This document shows positions 10,771 to 21,567 of a stretch of DNA of 64,000 bases, piece by piece; within the stretch, counting starts at the first letter, position 1, and every line of letters starts with the position of its first letter. Position numbers and translations under genes: made by a program. This stretch comes from Entoloma clypeatum. Lineage: Eukaryota; Basidiomycota; Agaricomycetes; Agaricales; Entolomataceae. Below the pieces are notes generated by a model. It did no database searches and was not told the origin of the DNA. It saw nothing but the letters and a program-made list of their open reading frames with translations. Location: the NCBI GenBank assembly GCA_963565915.1, contig OY751494.1, positions 186,001-250,000 of the forward strand, written 5' to 3'.

Positions 10771-11400
10771 AGAATTCCTGTATAGGAATTAAGGAGTTGC
10801 AGTGTGTTTGTAACATGTTTTGAAGCCATGATGGACTGTGGTAACAATATGAGGCAGATTCCAGAGCTTTCTGCAACTAGTTCCTGCCATGATTAACTGG
10901 TTAAGAAAATCTAATGAAAAACTTTCTCATAGATTAAACTTCAGTTAATGGTACACCAAAGTTGTTAACCTTAACCATAGAGTTAAGTTAATTTGAGTTT
11001 AGTCATGTTTGATAACATTAACTTGCTGTGACTTCAAAACACTAATGACAGGAAGGTGCTACAGCCTGTCCTGTGCTGTTATGCCAGAAACCTGTCGAAA
11101 GACATGTTGAACACTACAAGTTACATATGAGTGAAAATTTATGTACTTCCAATGAAGCACCAGTGGCACCCATGGGGCAGTTTCCTATGACATTGTTGTT
11201 TTGTCCTAGCTGGAATTCCACTTTTTTTGTGGGTTCTTTGTGCTTCAACTGCTTCTTGAGATCCACTTGAATTTCTGTTGCAACCACTTAAAAATAATAT
11301 TTTCAAAGCAAAATGGTAGGTCCAAACCCAGTTTGAACCTGAACTGAACTGAACCTAACCTGAACTAGACTAGACTTTGGCCAGTCTAGCACTGTCTGTG
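10771..11400. other. AT-rich sequence with a hAT-type right end
   Basis: Non-coding. It holds TTAACTGGTTAAG-like motifs similar to those at 41420-41590 and ends at 11044 with CTTCAAAACACTA, which matches the right terminus of the hAT-like family. I found no matching left end or 8-bp duplication, so no element is called. Confidence 0.4.
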
Positions 11401-11408
11401 GCGATACA

Positions 11409-11739
11409 TAGTGTTTTGAAGTCCAGTCTCAAAGACCTAGAACTGGACCAGAACCAGACTGCTCAAGACTGGTGAGAGACTGGACTGCAGTCTCAAGTTT
11501 CAGATTTTTGAGGATTGACTAGTCTCAGGTTCTTCAAATTTTGGAAAAAAAGAAGACTGCTTCAACACCAGTCTTGATTTGAGACTCAAAAAATGTAAAC
11601 TGGTCATAGGTTCACACAGGTTCATATAGGTTCACATAGATTTTGTTCATCAAAGCTTCTATAAAATGTTTTGAAATGTGTTATAAATGATATTTTGCAA
11701 TGGGCAAAAAACCGGACTAGACTAAACTTTCAAACACTA
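11409..11739. mobile_element. hAT-like MITE 2 (331 bp) with 8-bp TSD GCGATACA
   Basis: The ends TAGTGTTTTGAAGTCCAG and, reverse-complemented, TAGTGTTTGAAAGTTTAG are inverted, and the flanking 8 bp are identical (11401-11408 and 11740-11747). The interior is dense in CAGTCT/AGACTGG motifs. About 300 bp match MITE 3 (45893-46364) in inverted orientation. It has no coding capacity. Confidence 0.9.
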
Positions 11740-11747
11740 GCGATACA

Positions 11748-12659
11748 TGAGGATCAGGGGGGTTAGGGCTGCTGGTTCGAGGAAGTGCAGAAGGGGGGGT
11801 TGTCACTGAGGGGCATGGGTGTGAGGCGGGGGGTGAGGGATGGATGGCATGTGGGTGGCAGCAGGCACATTGAATTTGATGTCCCGCTATGTCCTTTTTG
11901 TTTCCATATGCAGGCTTGAGTAGATTTTCAGTGGTAGAGTTTAATATAATGGTTATTTCTCAGTCTAATTCTGAATGTAAGGAGCATTAATGGGGCCTAG
12001 AAAATGATTATGGTTGGATTATGGCTCAAGGGTGTTGGAACTACTGGATCCAGCAAGTGATCAAACATGTGATCACTACGTCATTATGATGTATCTCTGA
12101 CATTGTCCATGATGTCATTCTCTGGAACATTCCATGAGTTACTATATATGTGAGTTTATTGTAGAAACACACAAACAGACCACAACATGGTCCGTGTGCA
12201 TATACTAGTATAAATAGTAGACCTGTAACGTAGTTGCAGAATAAGAACTCTTCCAGTTCCTACCATGTCAGTTGTCTCTAAACTCTCCTCTAGCTTAACA
12301 AGCTACTCAATTCCTGATCCTCTATCCACCCATACTAACTACTTTGTACGTTGTTCCACATGGCGCACCTCAATACGTTCAATAAAGGGTGTAGCCATAA
12401 AAATAATATGCTTGTGATGGTATATATGCTTCCAGATTGAAAGATGGAAGTGTGGCAATGGCTGGTGACATGATGGCAACACTGGCTGGTCTGTTGCCAT
12501 GCAAGCCAGCAGCATGTGGGTTTGCTGATGCACCTGATGAGCCAAAGACATTACTCAAGCAAGCGAGGTACAAGCACACTTGAGATGGTGAACAACCTGA
12601 CACGTGACATTTACAACTGCATTCTTATTATATATCATGTGACGCTTCGTCCTTGCTTG
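11748..12659. other. Intergenic; possible solo LTR at about 12035-12360
   Basis: No gene is supported. A G-rich stretch lies near 11755-11860. From TGTTGGAAC at 12035 to GTTCCACA near 12360 the sequence has LTR-like ends and an internal TATAAATAG box near 12211, which suggests a solo LTR, but no target duplication was found. The remainder holds the upstream region of the GH92 gene. Confidence 0.35.
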
Positions 12660-15600
12660 ATGTTACTTGCACGACATTTATGGCTCTTCATCTCAGCGAT
12701 CACCGCCTTCGCACTGCGGCGGACACCACCCACCGGCGACGCGTATGACCACGTCGACCTGTACGTCTTACACTCATATAATATGTACTCACTCAGTGTT
12801 CCTCCAGACTCATAGGAAACGGGGGCGACACACCCAATGGATCCGGCGGCATGATCCCGTCCACTGCCCCTCCCTTCGCCATGACACGCTGGGTAGCTCA
12901 AACACACGAGAATTTTGTCTCGCGCACACCCTACAACTGGACTGCCACTGCCGTCCACGGCTTTCAGGCGACGAGACAGCCCGCCATCTGGATGGGCGAG
13001 AGCGGGCCTGTCGTCGTCATTCCTGGTGTCAGTCGAGGCGGGGAGGGGGAGCTGCGAGTCAAGAGCACGTTCGAGAGTCGGGGGTTGAGGATGAGGAAGG
13101 AGACGGAGGTGATCACGCCGGCATATTACTCGGTCGTGCTGGAGGATGGATCGGGTGGGGAGATTCTCGCTGAACAGAGCGCCAGTGTGTTTCTTTTTCT
13201 TTATTCTATCCATTCCGAACTAATTTACTGCAGCCTCCCGCGTCGGCCACCTCCGGTTCACGTTCACAACCGCCACCGGCTCGGACACGCCCTACATCTT
13301 TTTCGAATCCTCCCGGCCCTCCGTCATCACCTCCACCCCGTCTAACATCACCTATCCCACCGGCTCCGTTTCCCTTCACCTCGACCGCCGTGAAATCTGC
13401 GGCTGGAATGCCGAGCGCCAAGACTCCATCATCACCCCCACGTCTACTGCTGCATCCGCAGCCACTTTCAAGGGGTACTACTGTGCACGGTTCGACTACG
13501 ACACGGCGTCCATCCCCCACACCTCCTACGGCACCGTGCAGAATTCTATGATGCACCCCGGGGCCGCGGAGGCACAAGGCAGTCTGCTCGGCGGGTACGC
13601 TGCGTTCCCGTCAACGAAAACGAAGACGGTCGTGACGGTGCGCATCGGGACATCCTTTATCTCGACCGCCCAAGCTCGGCTCAACATCGACGTTGAGGCA
13701 CCGGACAACACCACGCTGGAACACACTGTATCGCGCACCCGCGCCGCATGGACGGAGAAGCTCGACCGGTTCGCGATCGAGGGCGCGACGGAGGTACAGA
13801 AGAAGATCTTCTGGACGGGCGTCGTACATGCGCTGCAGGTACGGTTTCTCGCAAGCCGGGCTTATCAATATTGAAATAAACGAAACTTCTGTAGTACCCA
13901 TCCGAGCAGCACGAGCCCCCCGGGGTGTATTTTTCCGGGTATGACGGGGCGGTGCATGCGGGCGAAGAATCATACACGGGGTACTCGATCTGGGACATGT
14001 ACCGCGCCGAGTGGGCGTTTTTGATTTTGGCGGCACCGGAGAGGGTGCCAGGGATGGTGAGGAGCATGCTGGCGGATTATGAGGAGGTGAGGGGTTGTGT
14101 TGTTCGTTTGTTTTTGAAGGCTTATACCTGGGATAGGGCGGCTGGTTGCCGATGTGGAAGAACGTCGTGGAGACAAATATCATGGTGACTCCTTTCCCGT
14201 CCATTTTTCGTGCCGCAAACTGATGTAGACCGCACACAGATCGCGACACATGCAGACTCACTCATAGCAGAGGCAGTCGTGAAGGGCGTACAGGGGTTCG
14301 ACCGGGACCTCGCGTGGGACGCGGTGTGGAAGGACGTGAGTGTGCCGCCCGTCGATGATGGGAGCGTTTCGTGTGTTTCTTCCTTGGCTTCTCCTTCGAA
14401 TTGACTTGACGTGATGGCAGGTACTTTGACCGTGAAGAGGTGGGTGGTGAAGCTTTTCTTCGTCTGGGTATACTAAGGGACTCGACAGAACGTCGACTAT
14501 GAAGTCCGTGCTGGGCTCTCGTCGGTGTATGACGACCCGGGAAAAGGATGGGTCGCGGACGACGTGCATTCAGAGAGCGCGTCGAGAACGCTGGGTTTTG
14601 CATGTTCGTTTCTGGCGTCTTTCCTTGCCTGTATCATTGCTCAAGTTGACGCAGATGACGACTACGCCGCGTACAAGCTCGCCTCTGCACTCGGTAAACC
14701 GGAGGAGGTGCGATCCTTCTTGCTGGAGCGCGCGATGAGGACGCCGTTTACGCTGTACAACGACGAGACAGGGTTCATGGAGGCGAGAAATGCGGATGGG
14801 ACGTGGGCAGGCGAGGAAAATGGCTGGACCGAAGGTGTGTCTGTTTACTTCGATTCTTCTTTGTAGTCAATCCCTTTTTTCCTTTCGCGTGCTTCTCGGA
14901 CGGAAGATTGTGCTAATATGGAACGTGCATTGCAGGTGATAAATGGGCGTACACATTCGACGTCGTGCACGCTGTATCCGAGCTGATTGATCGGAGAGGA
15001 GGAAACAAGAGCTTTGTGAGGAGCTTAGATGAGCATTTTGATGGGGGGCATAACGAGCATAGCAACGAGGCTCGTGGTTTCTTCCTTTTCCTTGCCTGTC
15101 GGACTGAACTCGAAACCTTGACCAGCCCTCGCATCATATACCATACCTATACGCACTGGCCGGCGCGGCGTACAAAACACAGCAACGCGTGAGGGAGATT
15201 GCGAGGGATAATTACGGGGATGGGCCAATGGGGCTTTCTGGGGTCCGTGTTTTCTCGTTCAACGTTGACTGTGTTGACGGGTGTTACTACTTTCTAGAAC
15301 GAAGACTGTGGGCAGATGAGTGCGTGGTACATCTTCAGCGCTATGGGATTTTACCCGGTTAATCCGGCGTCTGGGGAGTACGTCGTCGGATCGTGCGTTT
15401 GTTTTCTCGCGTCTTCTCCCGTGCCCTGCTTACTTCCCTTGTGATAGGCCGTTCTTTGAGAAGCTGACGATTGACCTCCCGCCTCTGCCTCAAATTGAGA
15501 CAACTGAACAGGGAAAGGCTAGGAAGCGAACGCTGAGGATAACTGCGCCGGGCGCACAGACGAAACCGTACATCAAATCCCTAACGATCAATGGGCGGAC

Positions 15601-15819
15601 GATAGAGCGGCCCATTATCAAGCATGAAGATATCATGGACGGCGCGGAGATCTTCTTTGAGATGAGTGAGAAGGTGGAGGAGTGGGGCAACGAGGAGGTG
15701 GTGAGTTGGGATTTTCTGGACTTGTTGGGGTGGTTGCTTTCGATAGTTTTTTGATGATTCCCCAGGATGTGGGGCGCGGCGGTGGACGTGAGGGCACGCG
15801 ACATGTCGATGAGCTGTGA
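12660..15819 (+). CDS. GH92 family alpha-1,2-mannosidase, secreted
   Basis: Glycoside hydrolase family 92 enzymes are calcium-dependent exo-alpha-mannosidases, mostly alpha-1,2, that trim mannose from glycans. Translation from 12660 gives a signal peptide (MLLARHLWLFISAITAFA), then DLLIGNGGDTPNG across intron 1 (12761-12807), THENFVSRTPYNWTATAVHG, QPAIWMGESGPV, and later FSGYDGAVHAGEESYTGYSI, WDMYRAEWAFL, LPMWKNVVETNIM, HADSLIAEA, WVADDVHSESASRTL, EENGWTEG and CGQMSAWYIFSAMGFYPVNP, which follow the family order. About a dozen short GT-AG introns split the gene, including a 19-nt exon at 14421-14439. The proposed last exon is 15766-15819 and ends VDEL. Intron borders are by eye; family assignment is secure. 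Confidence 0.92.
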
Positions 15820-16323
15820 ACCTGGCTGGCCATCACGACGTTTGTTCCCGCTATCGTCCCGACTGGTGTGCGTCTGCTGACTTTTCCGCGGAGACACGGA
15901 GCTTGGATAGGTTATCGTGGGGATAGGGAGGTGCGATCAATATCGCCCAGGATATGGAATACGCTGATGACTCAATCAAGTCTTCCTTGAAAGATCTTCT
16001 TGACGTAGAGTTTAGCGCTCGCCCGGTTACTTTGAGAGCCGAACTTGAATTTGTTGTTGCCTCCAGTTGTAAGTATGACATCTGCGACTCCAACGGAGGG
16101 GCGCAAGATAACGCCGATCCCTTATTCCCAGTGAGGTTTTTGTCGAAAATACAAAGCGTGTCAAGTCCAGAAATATACTGTACAATTAAACGGAACCGAC
16201 TTTGTTGGATCCCCGCGCTCACCGCCTCTTGATAGCTATCACGGCTCTTTGTAACCCCGGAGCGATTTTGGGACGCTATAAGTAGGGGTGGCTGGCTCCG
16301 TCGCTTTCATTCCAACACGAGTC
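15820..16323. other. Intergenic region between GH92 and peroxidase genes
   Basis: A chance 92-codon ORF at 15954-16232 has no recognisable domain. The 3' part is the probable promoter of the peroxidase gene. Confidence 0.5.
16277..16282 (+). promoter_or_regulatory. TATA-like box of the heme-thiolate peroxidase gene
   Basis: TATAAG lies 47 nt upstream of the peroxidase start codon in a short 5' region. Suggestive position only; the transcription start is not known. Confidence 0.35.
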
Positions 16324-17171
16324 ATGTCTTCCCCACCCGTTGCGGTACCACACGAACATAAAGGAAAGGCCTGCCCCTTCTCCGAAAGTCACGGCTGGTG
16401 TCGTGTCAAGACTGACAGCCGCTCACCCTGTCCCGCTTTAAACGTACTGGCAAACCACGGTCACCTGTAAGCCCCCCTCTCCCTACTGAATTCAAGTCCA
16501 CCTCTGATACACCCCCCGCATCATGTAGACCCCGCGACGGCAGGAACATCTCGATCTACGATCTCATTGTCGGTCTCCAGGCAGGCTACAACCTCTCATT
16601 CCTCCTCGCGAGTTTCCTCTCTATCGTCGGCTTCTTCCTCCTGCAAAAGTTCACGATCATCTCCTTGGAAGAGATCGGAGCGCATAACAAGATCGAGCAC
16701 GATGCCAGCCTCGTTCATGCTGACGCCGACCCGGGTCAAGACTTTGCGCCGATCGATGTGCACAAGGACCTGGTCGAGCTGCTCGTACACGACGCGGATG
16801 ATACTGCGGCGGGAGGTGCTGGTTCTGGGGAGGAACAGAAGACGGTACTGATAAAGCCCCACCACGTCGCGCGCGCGCGGGTTCGGAGGGAGAAACAGTC
16901 GGAGCGCCTGGACGGGTTTCATGCCGAAATCGCGCGGGGGGAGATGGGTATCATCTTGGGGGTGTTGGAGAAGAGGGTTGGCCCCGGGGATGATAATGTG
17001 GGCGTGCCCGTGGAGTGGATGAAGGAGTGGATTGGGGAGGAGAGACTCCCGCAAGGGTGGAGGCCGACGCATGTGCAAGGATTTTTTGACACTGTGAAGA
17101 GGTCGAAGGCGATTCGGGAAGCTATGGAGGAGTATAAGAAGGCGGAGAATCAGGAAAGGAGGGATTTATGA
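16324..17171 (+). CDS. Heme-thiolate peroxidase (chloroperoxidase / unspecific peroxygenase family)
   Basis: Two exons, 16324-16466 and 16529-17171, joined by a 62-nt GT-AG intron, encode 261 residues, in the range of short peroxygenases. The proximal Cys motif is SPCPALNVLANHG, in which Cys binds heme iron, and the distal KIEHDASL supplies the acid-base Glu of the EHD motif. ISIYDLIVGLQAGYNLS and IGAHNKIEHD are typical of the family. Members use hydrogen peroxide to oxygenate or halogenate organic substrates. No N-terminal signal peptide is seen: the protein starts MSSPPVAVPHEHKGKACPF, so it may be intracellular. The second exon is open throughout, which argues against decay. Confidence 0.9.
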
Positions 17172-17634
17172 GGGGGGAGAAAGTGTGGTATGAAGGAGTC
17201 GTGGAATCACAAAAGCTTCACTGTGGAAGGGAGCGATATGTATCTATTATAGGCCTTATTAGTAACTATACAGTCTCGTTTTGTTAAGAGCGCGGTTGTC
17301 AATGCTCGATGCTTGAAATGATCTCAGGGAGGACACAGACCGTAAGAGTCGGCTTCTTGATCAGTCCATAATTTCATCGGTGTACAATTGAGACAAGTGT
17401 ATATTTAAATGGGTTGTTTTCCTTTGACCATCGCATCTCAGCATAATACTGCCAGTTGTTCTCATTGCATGAAATCTTTAGCCTTAGCATCATGGATAGG
17501 CTTGGCATAGAATATTGACGGCATGAGCGGAGCTTGAAAGAATGGATCGCTCAAACCCACGTCATGGTGACACCAAGAGACTCCACAGTTGGTATATATG
17601 AAGGAGGTCTCAGATATGACTCAATCCCATTTCA
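17172..17634. other. Intergenic region
   Basis: Contains the 3' flank of the peroxidase gene and the upstream region of the next gene. A short ORF at 17534 overlaps the next gene's first exon in another frame. Nothing else is recognised. Confidence 0.5.
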
Positions 17635-19192
17635 ATGGCCTCCATTCCAACTCCACAGACCATTCCTTCCGCCCACGACTGGGCAAAAGACACCACCGCC
17701 TCCATCTCCTACATTGAGGAACAAGTTAAACGACGAGACGTCCAACTTGAACCCGAGAAGAAGGGTATCCCAGAACCACAACATCGGACGTCCGATTCAT
17801 CACGAAATTTTCCAGGGTATTTCCCAGTGAGCATGGAATCCGATACTGGGGATAAGTCTAGTCTCGGGGTCCTCGACACTGCCCAGCAGGCATTCCAAAG
17901 CGCCACCGATGCAGCGAAGCAGTATCTGCCAGAATCGATGGCTGGATATCTCCGTAAGTATCACCTTTACTCTTTTTGCAGTTCTCGTCACCTCACTAAT
18001 TATGTTAAGCCCGATCGCAAGATACCGAACCTTCCCAAACCGCCTCACCAGAGACTGCACACACAACCGAAGCGCCATCGACAAAAGAAGTCCCACCACA
18101 CATCAGCACCCCGCGACCAGGTACAATATTGTTCTTTTGTTCTCCAACGAATTCTTACATCCGTTATAACAGGCCACGGTTCGAAGCCTTGCCTCAGCAC
18201 CCACCACCAGTGCGCAGAACACCATTTTCTATTTTACACACTATTTAATTTCAAATTGATATCAGTCACGAAGGCGAGCCAGGAACAAAGGAGCACAAAG
18301 ATACTCTACCATCTACAGAAGTTCCCACCGGCGCTCCAGGTGGAGTCGGCTCTCTTCCCGGTGACAAGTCCGAAGAGAGTGTGGCCAAGCTTCCTGAAGA
18401 GCGTCATCAAGAAGATCTTCCGTCGCACGAGACGGGCGAAGAATTCTTGGGAAAGACTGGCGGCGTGGGACCCTTACCTGGTCCGCCGACCGAGAGCGGC
18501 GTGGCCCTCGCTCCGGAGGAGCGCGTACATCCTGAGGGTGAGCCAAACTGTTCTTCCATTCTCTTCCGCAGCCATTGAATTTTACCGACAATCAGAGGAC
18601 ATCCTCACAAGCCGGGGTACACGAGGCTGCCCCGCCGTTGCGACCACCGCCGCCGGCGTGGCGACCGCTACAATGGCTCGAAACACAGCTGCACGCGAAG
18701 CCAAGGTACGTGATAATGTGGTCCAACCACCGTAACAATACTCACGTTTCACAGGAGACTGACACAGACAAAATGGCGTCTATCGGCCAGGAAGAAGCCC
18801 AGGTTCACAAGTTTCGGACCATCCCTGGTACGAAGCAGGACCTCTCTGACCCCAACCTACCCGTTTTCACTGAAAAGTCTCCTCCTTGCGAGGCGAGGAC
18901 GTACCCTTGTCCTGGAAAACCAGGGACCATTCCTGGGACCAGGGCAGAGGTTGCGGAAAATACGCATGAACGCAACTCCGCTCCTCCTGTTCCTCCTCCG
19001 AAGGAAACGGCGCCGGTTCCGACGGCAGGGACAGGAAAGGCGGGTGGTGATCGCCGCGCGAGCACTGGAAGCGCAGCACACAAAGTTGGGTTCCTCGATC
19101 GAGTGAAAGGGGAGGCGAAGGTCATTTCGGGAAAGTTGGGGAGGAATGAGAAAAAGGTCGAGGAAGGCAGGCATTTGATGGGGAAGGAGTGA
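17635..19192 (+). CDS. Hydrophilic protein of unknown function
   Basis: Starts MASIPTPQTIPSAHDWAKD and is built from about five exons; a first intron begins at about 17953 and others lie near 18121, 18540 and 18706. The protein is rich in Pro, Glu, Thr and Gly with tracts such as STEVPTGAPGGVGSLPGDKS, and ends in a basic/acidic helical tail, KVGFLDRVKGEAKVISGKLG. There is no signal peptide or membrane segment. The tail's alternating charge resembles short stress-type hydrophilic proteins, but that is only a resemblance and no domain is claimed. Exon borders inside 17.95-18.77 kb are tentative. Confidence 0.6.
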
Positions 19193-19669
19193 ACATTTCG
19201 CCGTGACTGGGTTGCGGAAGCAGGCTGTTTTCGCTGTTTTCCGTACTCTGTGTAACATTAGTTTCCTCAATCTTCTGTAGGTTGCTATCCTTCTCTTTCG
19301 TTTAGGGTGGCGACGTTGATCGAACGACGCGAAGTTTGTCGTATCACGTGGGGGTGACCGGTGACCGGTGACTGATGATGCATCGTTGTAGCTCTTGTTA
19401 CCCTCGTGGAGTGTTCTCTTCTACTCGATTTCAGCATCAGCATTCCTAGGTGAAAGACACCCAAACACTGGCAAAAGTCTTTTTGAAATCGATCAATTGG
19501 AAAGACTAGAAGAATCGTCGAGGAAGCAGTTCTTGCAAGTTAGCCGCACGATATCTCGTTCTCCTAGGCTTTCTTCAAGTTGAAGCCTACCCCAATAGGG
19601 TCAAACTGAACTCTGGTATTTACTCGTTTTCGTATGGAAAAATGACACTAAATCTATTCGCAGCGCGTC
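19193..19669. other. Intergenic region
   Basis: Includes tandem GTGACCGGTGACCGGTGAC near 19354-19372. No gene is supported. Confidence 0.5.
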
Positions 19670-21234
19670 ATGTCATTCCACTCGATCTTAGCAGAGATCC
19701 ACCAAATGTCTGCCGCACTGAACGAAACCCACATCACCCCCATATTTGATGAGGAACCATTTTTGAAAGCTTCCATCGTAGCCGCTCACGCTGCGTTGAG
19801 AAACTGCGTACGCGAAATCGGCCCGCGAGCAAGCATTCTCCGACTTCCTTCTGACGTCCTTGCTCTCATCCTCACCTTCTCTGACGATACAGATGGGAAC
19901 CATGGGGCTTCTCGAGGTTTCTATTTCCGGTCCGCGCCATTCGCCTTCATCGCATCTCATGTATGCGCTACGTGGCGTCAGGCTGCCCTCGCCAATCCAC
20001 TTCTGTGGAACAAGATCCGACTCATACCACCCTGGAACTGCAACTTGGTTGACATACGAGATCCCAAAATTGCTTGGTGGACTTCCGTTTGATGGCGATC
20101 GGCGACTGTGATCAAGCACCACCTGGTATGGCCGATAAAGTATGGGTAGGCGTTCGCAATGATTTTGTCGACAAGTTCGGCGGATTTTTTGACCGCTTCC
20201 TCGCACCTCATATGTGGCGGTACCGGAGGATCTCTATGGAGGTCCATGACAATGAGTACACCCACATGGGGTGGACCTTTGTGGACAAATTCTGCCGCCT
20301 CCCTCATTCAATCCCCTCACTCGAAGCATTATCGATTAAACTAACCTGGCCCGATTTAGATATCGATGAGGAGGTGCGAGGGCTGCGGTTCCTTCGTGGC
20401 AGTCCCGCTCTCAAGCATATTACAATGGGTTTTCCGTTTCCCCCCCCGCCCGCTTCGCTCAAGCGCCTGACGAGTCTCTGCCTCAACCTGTCGTATGTCG
20501 ATCCGGAATTCTTCCACAAAACTGCAGCCCAGTGCTGCGCCTTACAACACATGGCCATTTATAACGACTTCGGCGAGGACGAGGGCGACGTTGAAGTCCC
20601 CCGCCGTCTGCAATTGCCATGCCTTTCTTCATTCCACCTTTATGGGATGCAGACCCTTGCAGCCTTCGAGTTATTGCAACTATTGCAATATGCCCCTGCC
20701 TTGCGCCATATTCTCGTTGTCCCTCTAGAGCAAGGTGGTTTGCGCGAATTTCTATCGAAGGGTCGGTTTGAGCCACGTAGCTTCCCTGCTTTGGAAGCTA
20801 TCACGATAGGATTTTCTAAAGATCCTATCTCGGAGACTGAGGAAAGCGCGATGGAAAGGACTCGGCACGTCCATTTATGTTTCCCTGACATTCAAAAAGC
20901 AACTTTCTTCGGCTCCGGTTTTGTCCTGGGGATAGCCGCTTTGACGCAGACAGAGCCAGTGCTGTGGAGAAACCTTCGTACACTGGGCGTCGGTTTTCGT
21001 TACACCGAGCTCCCAAAGGAGAAAATTTTGGAAGTTGTCGCTGCTCGTCAAGAGGCCCGTGTTCCCTTGCGTACACTTACCTTGCTGGAGGAAATAATTG
21101 ACTCCATGTCAAAAGATGAGGTGAAGTGGTTGAAGGAACGTGTGGAATTGCTAGAAGATGACGAATGGAATCGATTCCTCTCGGGTGATGGTCTTCGTAC
21201 ATCAGACATCTTGGTTATGCGCTGGATGTATTAA
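19670..21234 (+). CDS. F-box protein, frame interrupted near 20.08 kb
   Basis: The first frame (19670-20092) has a predicted N-terminal helix and then an F-box: SILRLPSDVLALILTFSDD and SHVCATWRQAALANPLLWNK, the pattern of basidiomycete F-box proteins that recruit substrates to SCF ubiquitin ligases through Skp1. The second frame (20074-21234) continues with leucine-rich, beta-rich repeats such as PSLEALSIKLTWPD and LKRLTSLCLNLSYV, and runs to 21234. The two overlap by 19 nt in different frames, so a single-base indel, a sequencing error or a small unrecognised intron near 20050-20095 must separate them. If it is a true indel the F-box part is cut off from the recognition part. Confidence 0.75.
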
Positions 21235-21567
21235 ACAGATGACATTCCTCCCTGCGAATCCTTCTTTCAAGTGATTTGATAGTATCCATTTGGTCTCAGG
21301 CTGTGACGCTGTGGACACCAATGTCAATGCTCTCTACCCCCAGACATTGATAAGTACCAGGGCAAGTCTACATACAAGTCCCTCGACACCGATTGGCGAT
21401 GGCCCCAGTTCCCGAACCAAGGATCATTCGACCACAACCAGTAAATCGAAAGCAAGTATCGAAGACAGGTATAATACTCATACACATAATCTTTATACGG
21501 TCCGCCATTAACACCTCCACCACTGTGCGCGTTGGGTGCCACCACCACCAACCCTACAATCCCCAAC
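21235..21567. other. Convergent intergenic region
   Basis: Lies between the 3' ends of the F-box and DNAJC3-like genes and should hold both transcription ends. No other feature is seen. Confidence 0.5.

Noticed and set aside
13611..14261. Antisense ORF of 216 codons opposite the GH92 gene
   Set aside because: It is a shadow of GC-rich coding exons; no domain and no splice logic.
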